From an uncultured Lachnospiraceae bacterium (lineage in GTDB: Bacteria; Bacillota; Clostridia; Lachnospirales; Lachnospiraceae): a DNA stretch of 64,000 nt. Shown here in pieces: positions 1 to 7,324 of the stretch. The first letter of the stretch is position 1; the number at the start of each line of letters is the position of its first letter. The stretch spans positions 99,851 through 163,850 of the forward strand of contig CAJTLU010000003.1 of NCBI GenBank assembly GCA_910577175.1, read 5' to 3'. The notes beneath the pieces are model-generated. The model was not told the origin of the DNA, did no database searches, and worked only from the letters and a program-made list of their open reading frames with translations. A program made the position numbers and the translations under genes.

Positions 1-231
1 TGCATTTTCTTTCCGTGCAGGTCCGCGCTCCGCGCTTCCCACTCACCTCGCAGCAGAGCTGCCAGGTCTCCGCGCGTTCGCTTTCTGCATTTTCCTTCCG
101 TGCAGGCCAGCGCTCCGCGCTTCCCCACTCACCTCGCAGCAGAGCTGCTCGGTCGTGGGCGCGTTCGCATAAAATTTTGTCAGTGAAAGCAAGCTTTCCT
201 GCCAAAATTTTATGCTCACTTTGCCTGCACG
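1..231. repeat. Tandem repeat and nested inverted repeats at left edge
   Basis: Positions 1-80 and 86-166 are two imperfect copies of an 85-86 bp unit, each starting TGCATTTTC and containing CTCGCAGCAGAGCTGC. The second copy runs into nested inverted repeats: CGTGCAGG at 99-106 pairs with CCTGCACG at 224-231, GCATAAAATTTTG at 167-179 with its complement at 203-215, and GAAAGC at 185-190 with GCTTTC at 193-198. No credible gene was seen; reading frames through it have no ribosome-binding site. It lies just past the T-box terminator in the direction of that transcript. It may be a relative of the long palindromes found further along the window. Confidence 0.7.
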
Positions 232-526
232 AAAAAAAGTCCCGCCCCATGTACATTACGTTACATGGGACAGGACTTAAAATTCCTGCGGTGCCACCCA
301 TCTTGGTGATATTTCACCCTCTCTGCCCCGCACAAACATGCGGACCGTACTGATAACGGGTTACGCCCCCGTCGACTACTACTTACCCCGGCACTGCCAG
401 AATGTTCGGTCGCCCTCCTAAGTCCATTCCCCCGCGGTCCCACTGCTGCAATTCCACCATCTGCAGCTCTCTGAAAGCTTCTCCGTCAGGCTACTACTCT
501 TAGTCACTGGTTTACTGTTTCTAATA
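232..526 (-). promoter_or_regulatory. T-box leader, tryptophan specifier (UGG)
   Basis: Read on the minus strand, this leader has the marks of a T-box riboswitch, which senses uncharged tRNA. The conserved T-box TGGGTGGCACCGCA is at 300-287. A terminator hairpin with a seven-T tail follows at 278-232. Stem I shows the AGAGAG motif near 459 and a GGTG-type distal loop. The specifier context GAA-NNN-AC occurs at 429-422 with UGG at 426-424, the tryptophan codon. The controlled gene is off the left edge; known targets of tryptophan T-boxes are trpS, trp biosynthesis genes or tryptophan transporters, so one of these is expected. Confidence 0.9.
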
Positions 527-532
527 AAGCTG

Positions 533-561
533 ATTTTAACACCTTACCTTTGAAATGTCAA
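533..561 (-). promoter_or_regulatory. Promoter of the tryptophan T-box transcript
   Basis: On the minus strand TTGACA (561-556) and TAAAAT (538-533) are separated by exactly 17 bp, a near-consensus housekeeping promoter. Initiation would fall near 526, just ahead of stem I of the T-box. Confidence 0.8.
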
Positions 562-633
562 GGGGCTTACTGAAATTTCCTGACCGTTCTTCTTGCCCAT
601 TCTCCTTCTGAACTGTACCTGGTCTTTGTCCTG

Positions 634-690
634 TCAGCCGCAACCGTCCCCGTCACAGTCATAATGCTCCGCAATATTTTTCTTTTTTAT
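634..690 (-). other. Possible 18-residue peptide with AUA in place of a start codon
   Basis: A strong AGGAGG site at 701-696 is followed, five bases on, by an in-frame run that begins with ATA rather than ATG. It encodes KKKNIAEHYDCDGDGCG and ends in TGA at 636-634. It follows the leucine-rich lipoprotein gene on the same strand. It could be a tiny gene whose ATG mutated to ATA, a peptide using a rare start, or a chance ribosome-binding site. The Cys/Asp-rich tail (DCDGDGCG) is unlike random translation, but no family is recognised. Confidence 0.25.
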
Positions 691-719
691 GTTTTCCTCC
701 TAAACTGCATTTGCCCTGC

Positions 720-3536
720 CTACCAGCCAAACTGTTTCGCTGCCTGATACTGTCTGCTCCCGTTTTCTTTCCAATCCTTTTCTGACCGGTAGCCCTTCTT
801 CGTACCATCCGGCGCTATCGTCCAGTACCTGTCCCCTGTCAACATCGTCCCCAGTACAGTTTCCCCTGCCATACCCATATACACTACTTCCAGCTCCCAT
901 ACAATATGGAAGCTGACTCCCTTATTTGGTGAATACTCTAAAACTTCGGCTTTCGATACCCCCGCAGGTCGAACAAAAATCTGCTCCGGCTCCGGCGTCT
1001 CCTCTGTATAAAGGGAAAATGCCGTCTTACTATAGGCATTTTCCTTCCGGTCAATGCAGATATTCCACCCCTTTCTTCCCTGCTCGTCATAGATATCCTC
1101 TATTTTCTCCAAGACCTGCACCCCCATATAGGAAAAATCATCCCTGCCAAAGTACCGGAAAAAATCCTCTTCCTCTGCAAGAAGCGCCATTTCAATAGAT
1201 TGCTCCGACACATTCTCCCATTGGATGTTTTCGCAGGTCAGTCCATCCTTCCAAAAAGGAGGGCGGAAGGAACCATCCACAATCCGGCAAATCCCTCCCG
1301 GTAACTCTGTCAGCACGGCATCCGCATCCAACCGTAAACTTCCTACCCGGTTTCCCGCCTCCCTAAAATCCAGAACCAGCTGCGGACACCCGGAAAAGGC
1401 AAGCGAACCAAACTCTGAGTCGTGAACCGTGAAATATTTCAGATTTTCACAATTCGTTACCGACCATTCCGCTCCCCCGTACATACTTCCACCAATATAT
1501 TCAAGTGCCGGACAATTTTCAATCAATAACTGCCCGATTCCGCCCTCGCTTCCGCCAACATACCAGATGGAGGGATGATTTTTTAAAACGACACTGCTTG
1601 CACTTATGACAGTCAAAGACTTCAGACAGGGAAAATATTCAAACCCGTCCAAGTGCCATGGGCGCTCCATATTTTCCCTACTGATTCCCATTTCCTCAAG
1701 TGCATACCAGTCCCAGTATATCTCCTCTACCGCTTCCCGCTCTGCCAGGGAAAGGAATCCGTCCTGGTCCGTATCATACAGGATGGAAAGGAACTCCCGG
1801 AAAGCACCGGATGTAAAATGCGCCACATCAATCGGAATCTTCCCTTCCAGCTTCCCGCACCCCTCTATCACGACCTCCTCTATCCCTGATAAATCAAGGT
1901 CAATCCGCCGAAGCTCCGGGCAGTTCCGCACCACAAGCCTTTTTAAGCCCGGTGCAGCTCCGCCGATAATCTCTAAGGACGGATGGTTTTCCACAACCAG
2001 CGTTCCGGTATAACCAGGATACAAATCCGTAAGCTTCGGGAAATATTCCAATCCGTCCAGCGTTTCCCCGGAAAACCGGAACAGCCCTTCAAAATTCAAA
2101 ACCTGCACACTTTCCCGCTCTTTTAAAGATAAGCCTTCTTTGGAATCAATATTATGATAGCATTCAAGATAACGACGGAATATGCCGCTCGAAAAATGCG
2201 CCCCGTCAATCGGAAGTGTTTCACTGTCCTGGGCAGGCTCCTCCGTAAACTCCGCCCCTCCCATGTACTCTTTCATTGAAAAAATTGCTTCATCCGGCGA
2301 CAATAAACATACTGTACCGTCCTTCCGGATAATACAGCTGCAGGACATCGCCTCCAACCCCCCGATTTTTTCCTCTCTTTTCCCATCCTGATACCAGAAC
2401 TCCAATTCATACCAGAGTCCAAGTACAGTCCTTTCTGTAGAATAGTCCAACGAACTTACCTTACTTTTTTCCCCGATACGCAGCTTTATCTTTTCTGCCT
2501 CCGGCATTTCCTCCGCATAACACACAATACCCCTCGATGTTGCATCTGTCATAGGATCAGACGCCCAAAGAACCCATTTCCCTCTTCCCTGCGAATCCTC
2601 TATGACATCCTCCTTCCCCTCCCCAAAATAGGCCGGAAATCCCTTTCTATCCTCCTCCCAGACAGAAACGGAAACTTCATAAAAATCTACCTCTTTCCCC
2701 ACAAAGTAATCCTTCCAGAACTCCTCCAAAAGGACGACCCCATCCTCTGTCCGCTCCAGCCATTGTACCGGAAGCTCCTCATAAAATCCACTTCCACCCT
2801 TTCCCCTGGACAAAATGCCGGGCAGTTTTGCTCCCATGCATATTACCAGTTCCCCGTCCAAAGCCCACTTTCCAAGCTGTCCTGACTCCGGCCGGTAAGT
2901 CTCCCCCCAGTTCCATTCCCAAAAAAACTCCTGTGCTGCCTTTGAGATATATACCGGATTTAAAATTACCCCATGGGAAGAAAGCGAACAGAACGCCGGA
3001 CAATTCTCAGCATAAAGAAAGCTCTCACGTGCAAGACACACTCCCCGGATGGACGGATGATCTTTTATGATAATCTGTCCTGCCCTGCCTGCCGACAGAA
3101 ACCTCAGGTTCGGAAAATAACCCAGTCCGTCTATCACCTGAAATCCATCCTGCATCTCCCCCTCCGGCAGGACATCCTCCGCCCAGCTGATTATCAGCAC
3201 AGCCTCCCGTTCGGTATCAGAAAGATACCCGTCCCCGTCTGTATCGTAATTATCTGAAATCACCTTACGGAAATCCGCACTCGTAAAATGCGCCTCATCA
3301 ATCGGTATCCGCTCCCCCTCCGGCCCCGTGACTGGCGTCGGAGACAGCTCTCTTGTCGGCGCTGCAGTCGGATGATTCCCCGGTTCTTCCGTCACGGACG
3401 GCACCTTTGTATTCCCCGGAAGCGCAGTCAGACCAGGCACCGGCGTCACTGTCATGCCGGTTTCCTGTTCCCGGTGGCAGGCACAAAAAAGTCCCAGCAT
3501 CACAAAAAGCAATATACTATATTTCTTTTTTTTCAT
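720..3536 (-). CDS. Secreted lipoprotein with three EF-hand-like/leucine-rich units
   Basis: This 938-residue protein starts with a lipoprotein signal peptide (KKKK, a hydrophobic stretch, then LFCAC with the likely lipidated Cys at 20), followed by a Pro/Thr-rich linker to about residue 75. Three units then begin with [IL]PID.AHF[TS]S..FR. The first carries a canonical calcium-binding loop DTDGDGYLSDTE (residues 98-109), the third DTDQDGFLSLAE, and the second is degenerate. Each loop is followed by irregular leucine-rich repeats. Family knowledge suggests surface display and protein or glycan binding; the ligand is unknown. The start follows AGGAGG, 19 bp after the upstream protease gene, so the two probably share a transcript. 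Calcium-stabilised display is an inference. Confidence 0.8.
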   Translation of the reverse strand: MKKKKYSILLFVMLGLFCACHREQETGMTVTPVPGLTALPGNTKVPSVTEEPGNHPTAAPTRELSPTPVTGPEGERIPIDEAHFTSADFRKVISDNYDTDGDGYLSDTEREAVLIISWAEDVLPEGEMQDGFQVIDGLGYFPNLRFLSAGRAGQIIIKDHPSIRGVCLARESFLYAENCPAFCSLSSHGVILNPVYISKAAQEFFWEWNWGETYRPESGQLGKWALDGELVICMGAKLPGILSRGKGGSGFYEELPVQWLERTEDGVVLLEEFWKDYFVGKEVDFYEVSVSVWEEDRKGFPAYFGEGKEDVIEDSQGRGKWVLWASDPMTDATSRGIVCYAEEMPEAEKIKLRIGEKSKVSSLDYSTERTVLGLWYELEFWYQDGKREEKIGGLEAMSCSCIIRKDGTVCLLSPDEAIFSMKEYMGGAEFTEEPAQDSETLPIDGAHFSSGIFRRYLECYHNIDSKEGLSLKERESVQVLNFEGLFRFSGETLDGLEYFPKLTDLYPGYTGTLVVENHPSLEIIGGAAPGLKRLVVRNCPELRRIDLDLSGIEEVVIEGCGKLEGKIPIDVAHFTSGAFREFLSILYDTDQDGFLSLAEREAVEEIYWDWYALEEMGISRENMERPWHLDGFEYFPCLKSLTVISASSVVLKNHPSIWYVGGSEGGIGQLLIENCPALEYIGGSMYGGAEWSVTNCENLKYFTVHDSEFGSLAFSGCPQLVLDFREAGNRVGSLRLDADAVLTELPGGICRIVDGSFRPPFWKDGLTCENIQWENVSEQSIEMALLAEEEDFFRYFGRDDFSYMGVQVLEKIEDIYDEQGRKGWNICIDRKENAYSKTAFSLYTEETPEPEQIFVRPAGVSKAEVLEYSPNKGVSFHIVWELEVVYMGMAGETVLGTMLTGDRYWTIAPDGTKKGYRSEKDWKENGSRQYQAAKQFGW

Positions 3537-3555
3537 ATTCCCTCCTAATATCTAT

Positions 3556-5718
3556 TTACTCCGCAAAACTATAGCCTTCAAAGTCATATTCTATGTCAGG
3601 ATGACTGTCTAACATGGTCCTCAAATCCCCATATAAAATGGGGCTTTTGTATATCTGACTTGCACCTGGATTAACTTCCCATGAAGCAAACAGGGCAGAA
3701 TCCGCCTTTTTTACATATGGTAAAAAGTTTCCAAGATAAAATCTGCCTTTTTCATCTTCAAAATATATTGTTGGTATTGCAAAATCAGCAATAGAACCGA
3801 TGCTGCCAGAATATGCCTTACCAATTACATTTTTTACTACCTGTTGCGCGGCAGCATATCGTCTTGAGATATAATCAGGATCATCTGCAGTACCTGTTAT
3901 CGGCTTTCCTTTCGCCGAATGTTTAATTCTTATACATTTTGTCCCTTTCTGTATCCACGTACTATGCGCAAACAAGTCTCCTACTAAATGAATCGCAATA
4001 CCATAAATGAACATCCTCCTATTCTCATTCGTATCCGGAACTCCTACCTTTTGAAATACGCTACTCCAGTCCGTATCCCCGATTTTTCCTTCTTTAAAAT
4101 CCTCATAAATCCTGTTATAGTCATTTTGCAGCATATTATCAGCTTCTTCTTTTTTTATCCCTTCTACTTCCCCATTCTTTAAGGCTAACCTCGTTAAAAA
4201 AATGTAATTTGCAATATAGTTCGAATTATACAATGGCTCATAATCTGTTGTTCCATTCACTATCGTCTTCTTTCTCTGCCACAGAAATCCATGATACGGG
4301 TTATCATCCATGTCCTTTAACCCTGCATCCTGGTCCGGATAATTACAAGCAAACGTAAGAATTTTCATCTGTTCCGAAGTAAACGAGACTGACATTTCAT
4401 TCACCACAGCCCCAAGTCCACTATGTCCGGCGCTTCCCCACATCCCCTCTACAACCTCCACTCCCGTAAAGGTTTCCACTGCTTTTTCGTTTTCCGGTAT
4501 CGTTTTTAATACTTCTCCCCAGAACTTCTCCTTCTGCTTTTCCTTCTTCTTTTCATTCTTTTCCGCTTTATCGATGTGCTTCTCATAGAGCTTTTTAAAC
4601 TTATCGTTTATCTCTACCGCATATCCTAAGTCAAGTACCCCGTTCCCATATTCGTTCGGGGAGCCGTACAGGTTGGCACTGTAGTTTAACAGCATCCGTA
4701 TGTAGTCCGCAGACATTTCCGGGTTCAATTCCATCAGGACAGAAGCCACCCCTGCCACGTGCGGCGCTGCCATGCTTGTGCCGGACATCCCGGTAACACC
4801 GCCAAAGATACCACTGGAGAGAATATTTTCGCCTGGTGCCATCAGCTCCAGTGCCTCCCCTCCCGTACTGCCTTCTGCCGCAAGTCCCTCCGCCGTGACG
4901 GAGCCGACTGCAATCACTTCATCATATGCCGCAGGATAGGCAACGGTCTCCCCGTTCCCTGCCGCCGCCACTAAAAGGATACCTGCCTCCGAGGCTCGCT
5001 CAACCGCTTCCTCCAGCTCTTTTACGTTCTTTGTAAGTCCGAAGCTCATGTTGATGATGTCCACATCCTGCTCTACCGCCCAACCGATTGCCTCTACAAT
5101 CCGCCTCACTGGCGCTTCCAGGTTTTCATCCAACACACGCGCCGAGTAAAGCTCCACGCGCGGATTGATGCCAGTAATCCCCTCATCATTATCCAGTGCC
5201 GCGATAATCCCTGCAACCACAGTTCCGTGCCCGCTCGGATCCTCGTAAAGCACATTTCGTTCATCCTCCGGAATGAAGTTTTTCCGTACGGCAACCGGAA
5301 GGTCGGTACTGAAATTAATGCCGGAGTCAATCACCGCAATCTTTATTTTCCTGCTGAATTCTTCCGCTTTCCCTGCATTTATGTTTCCCGCCTGTATCAT
5401 CTGCTGATTCCATGACTTGCCGTTCCGGGTTCCCTGATTTCCTTGGTTTACCTTGACCTTTATTTCCTTCTGCCTTTTGTCCTTGATTTTACTTCCGAAG
5501 CCGCGGACAATATCCTGACTTTCCCCGGACGGGTTGCTTCCCGGGTTCCCTGTATCTGTATATGCTTCGGGATTCCCGCCTGCTGCCCTGATGCTTCCCG
5601 CCACGGCATACCCTGATGCAGGCAAACCGCTAACACTGATACACAATGCCAGCAGCAATGCAGCAATTCTTTGAAAATACCTTCTTTTTCTTTTGATGCT
5701 TTGAAACCCTTTTTCCAT
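3556..5718 (-). CDS. Secreted subtilisin-like (S8) protease with phospholipase-like C-terminal domain
   Basis: The 720-residue product has a signal peptide (RIAALLLALCISVSG) and a subtilase domain with the complete triad: Asp131 (AVIDSG), His164 (GHGTVVAG) and Ser315 (GMSGTSMAAPHVAG), plus oxyanion Asn255 (AAGNGE). After a Lys/Glu-rich linker (about 380-400), a C-terminal domain carries HLVGDLFAHS with His577, Asp581 and His585, resembling the metal-binding motif of zinc-dependent phospholipase C/S1-P1 nuclease folds. The start at 5718 was chosen over an ATG 14 codons upstream because AAGGAGAG sits at the right distance. It heads a probable operon with the lipoprotein gene. Its leader contains a terminator, the repeated box and an 18-bp palindrome. 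The protease call is firm; the second activity is inferred. Confidence 0.88.
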   Translation of the reverse strand: MEKGFQSIKRKRRYFQRIAALLLALCISVSGLPASGYAVAGSIRAAGGNPEAYTDTGNPGSNPSGESQDIVRGFGSKIKDKRQKEIKVKVNQGNQGTRNGKSWNQQMIQAGNINAGKAEEFSRKIKIAVIDSGINFSTDLPVAVRKNFIPEDERNVLYEDPSGHGTVVAGIIAALDNDEGITGINPRVELYSARVLDENLEAPVRRIVEAIGWAVEQDVDIINMSFGLTKNVKELEEAVERASEAGILLVAAAGNGETVAYPAAYDEVIAVGSVTAEGLAAEGSTGGEALELMAPGENILSSGIFGGVTGMSGTSMAAPHVAGVASVLMELNPEMSADYIRMLLNYSANLYGSPNEYGNGVLDLGYAVEINDKFKKLYEKHIDKAEKNEKKKEKQKEKFWGEVLKTIPENEKAVETFTGVEVVEGMWGSAGHSGLGAVVNEMSVSFTSEQMKILTFACNYPDQDAGLKDMDDNPYHGFLWQRKKTIVNGTTDYEPLYNSNYIANYIFLTRLALKNGEVEGIKKEEADNMLQNDYNRIYEDFKEGKIGDTDWSSVFQKVGVPDTNENRRMFIYGIAIHLVGDLFAHSTWIQKGTKCIRIKHSAKGKPITGTADDPDYISRRYAAAQQVVKNVIGKAYSGSIGSIADFAIPTIYFEDEKGRFYLGNFLPYVKKADSALFASWEVNPGASQIYKSPILYGDLRTMLDSHPDIEYDFEGYSFAE

Positions 5719-5762
5719 AACGCTACTCTCCTTTTTGTATTTTATTTCTGCCTTCAACATCC

Positions 5763-5780
5763 TACACCTGTACAGGTGTA
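5763..5780. promoter_or_regulatory. Perfect 18-bp palindrome upstream of the S8 protease
   Basis: TACACCTGTACAGGTGTA is a perfect palindrome 45 bp before the protease start and after the leader terminator. It could be an operator for a dimeric repressor or a small RNA hairpin near the ribosome-binding site. No cognate regulator can be named. Confidence 0.45.
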
Positions 5781-5784
5781 ACCC

Positions 5785-5870
5785 TGCAGAGCATTTTTAC
5801 TTCACATGGATATGCTTTAAAACCCTAAGACGTTAAAACGCTGCCGCAACACGGTGTTTCCTATGAATTA
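5785..5870 (-). repeat. Post-terminator box element, copy 1
   Basis: Directly after the leader terminator, the minus strand reads ATTCATAGGAAACACCGTG (from 5868) and later GAAGTAAAAATGCTCTGC (from about 5802). Both halves recur at 7034-7113 and in related form at 60909-60983. The halves are partly complementary, so the element could fold back on itself. It lies between a terminator and the S8 protease gene. Confidence 0.6.
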
Positions 5871-6015
5871 AAAATCCCCGGCTGCAGCCAAAGCCTTTGC
5901 AGCCGGGGGTAACATCTGAATCCTGACCTAAAAGAAATTCGTTTTCCTTTGCAGATTTCCCTTTTTACTCCCACATCTTACATTCTTACGGTTCCGTAAG
6001 TCTGCTTTATCCTAC
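5869..6015 (-). ncRNA. Terminated leader RNA upstream of the S8 protease
   Basis: Transcription from the promoter at 6050-6022 should begin near 6015 and give about 145 nt with no open reading frame of note. It contains a small hairpin (CTTACG-CGTAAG, 6000-5985) and ends in a strong GC-rich terminator hairpin (5909-5876) with a T-rich tail (5875-5869). It may be a small RNA, or an attenuator controlling read-through into the protease-lipoprotein operon. No known riboswitch class was recognised. Confidence 0.55.
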
Positions 6016-6021
6016 GCTTCC

Positions 6022-6050
6022 ACAATACCATAATTTCCCTCATCTGTCAA
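6022..6050 (-). promoter_or_regulatory. Promoter ahead of the S8 protease leader
   Basis: TTGACA (6050-6045) and TATTGT (6027-6022) are 17 bp apart on the minus strand. The site lies just past the end of the ABC-class ATPase pseudogene, so the protease operon has its own promoter. Confidence 0.7.
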
Positions 6051-6122
6051 TTATTCCCTGTTCCCCGAATGCCCGCTTTTTTTAAGCAGATTTCGCCATT
6101 CCCAAAGAGAAAAGGACCCGCA

Positions 6123-6900
6123 TCAGGTTTGTTCCATCTGCTCTTCATCCTGCAGAAATGTTATCTGCCTCATCCGGTAAATTGCCGCCAGTACATTCTC
6201 TCTCCGCGGCAGGTCAAGGAAACGCCCGCATTCCGTAAAATAATTGGAAAATACACATTCCAGTCCTTCCTTCTGGATTTTCCTGTAAAGCTCCTCTGTC
6301 ATCGCCTGTAAATCCAGCCTCCGCTCCTGTTCCGGCATTTCTGCAGACAGTAGCCGTCACATCAAAAATCCGGTAGTCCTCCATCAGATATACCCGGTCA
6401 GCCACTGACAGATATTCTCCGCTTCCTCCGATGACAAGAATGGTCGATACGCCGCATTGCTCATAAAGCTCCCTGACGCGCTCCGTAAACGGCGTAATCG
6501 GCTCCTTTTTTACCAGCCTGCGCATCAGGGCATCCCGGATCATAAAATTGGTTGCACTTTTGTCCTCATCAATCAAATGCAGCGTATCATTTCCAGGAAT
6601 CCAGCGGATAAACAGAGCGATATTGACATTCTTGATACTCCGCCCGTCCTCTGCCGAAATCCCCATCGCTGTCCTGTCCGTAATACAAAGCTCTCTTCCG
6701 TCCCCTGCCACATGGTCGTAAACTCCCGCGGAAATTGCCTCAAGCAGCGTGGACTTCCCGGAATACCCACCTCCCGTAATTACAGTAACGCCGCGCCGGA
6801 TACCCATGCCGCGGATTCCGCATACCTCAATCTCATCCTCCGGTACGGAGTGGAACAAAACCGCATCCCGCTTTGGCAAATCGCTCCCTCCTTCTCTCAC
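6123..6900 (-). pseudogene. Decayed ABC-class P-loop ATPase gene
   Basis: The translation matches my recollection of the C-terminal half of the 'predicted ATPase of the ABC class' family (about 560-580 residues). It has Walker A GGGYSGKST, the family segments DGRSIKNVNIALF and IDEDKSATNFMIRD, and GVSTILVIGGSGEYL. The gene appears broken in three ways. About 220 N-terminal residues are missing. About 30 residues seem to be lost between the NVNIALF segment and LIDEDKSATNF. The frame shifts near 6338, after which the C-terminal part (RFLDLPRRENVLAAIYRMR) continues in another frame to 6123. Frame continuity and motifs are seen directly; the deletion size rests on remembered family length. It is most likely non-functional. 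Confidence 0.75.
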
Positions 6901-7033
6901 TTTTCATGATTTGTCATACTTTTAGGTTCTTTTTCCTGCTGCTAAAAAATCCGTGACAATCCAAATCCGGGAAGGAGACATCGCGTGCTTGCACCATTGC
7001 AACACATTTTTTGTCTATTGTTTATACAATTAA

Positions 7034-7113
7034 CATCCTACGGAGCATTTTTACTTCATAGCAATATACTTTCCTACACTAACACGGCACGGTATTTCCC
7101 ATAAAGTAAAAAA
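7034..7113 (-). repeat. Post-terminator box element, copy 2
   Basis: On the minus strand, immediately after the terminator at 7135-7114, the sequence reads TTTATGGGAAATACCGTG and, about 25 bases later, CTATGAAGTAAAAATGCTCC. Both halves match copy 1 (5785-5870) closely. The gene downstream of this copy is now the ATPase pseudogene. Confidence 0.6.
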
Positions 7114-7135
7114 GCGCACCCTCTTCGGATGCGCC
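7114..7135 (-). terminator. Intrinsic terminator
   Basis: GGCGCATCC-GAAG-AGGGTGCGC followed by TTTTTT on the minus strand. It closes the short transcript that carries the 19-residue ORF at 7230-7171. Confidence 0.75.
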
Positions 7136-7170
7136 CTGCACTTACTTCAAAAAAACATACAGCCAGCCGG

Positions 7171-7230
7171 TCAGCGGCTGCACCAAACCTTGGCGATTGT
7201 TATAACATCCGACTCAGATAAGATTGTCAT
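7171..7230 (-). CDS. Possible 19-residue leader peptide
   Basis: ATG at 7230 follows a good AAAGAGGTG site at suitable spacing and encodes MTILSESDVITIAKVWCSR, ending in TGA. A terminator follows 36 bp later. The arrangement (strong ribosome-binding site, very short ORF, terminator) fits a leader peptide or a tiny toxin-like peptide. A run in another frame after the stop (QPLTGWLYVFLK) raises the possibility of a frameshifted longer peptide. No family is recognised. Confidence 0.35.
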   Translation of the reverse strand: MTILSESDVITIAKVWCSR

Positions 7231-7324
7231 ATCAATCACCTCTTTCCTGAAAACAAAATCTGACTCATTGCTACGTTGCTTATCATATCATCAAGTCGTT
7301 CATCCTTAGGTTTCTACAATTTCA

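Noticed and set aside
15..353. Plus-strand frame of 112 codons at the left edge
   Set aside because: It crosses the tandem repeat, the hairpins and the T-box terminator in the wrong direction and has no ribosome-binding site.
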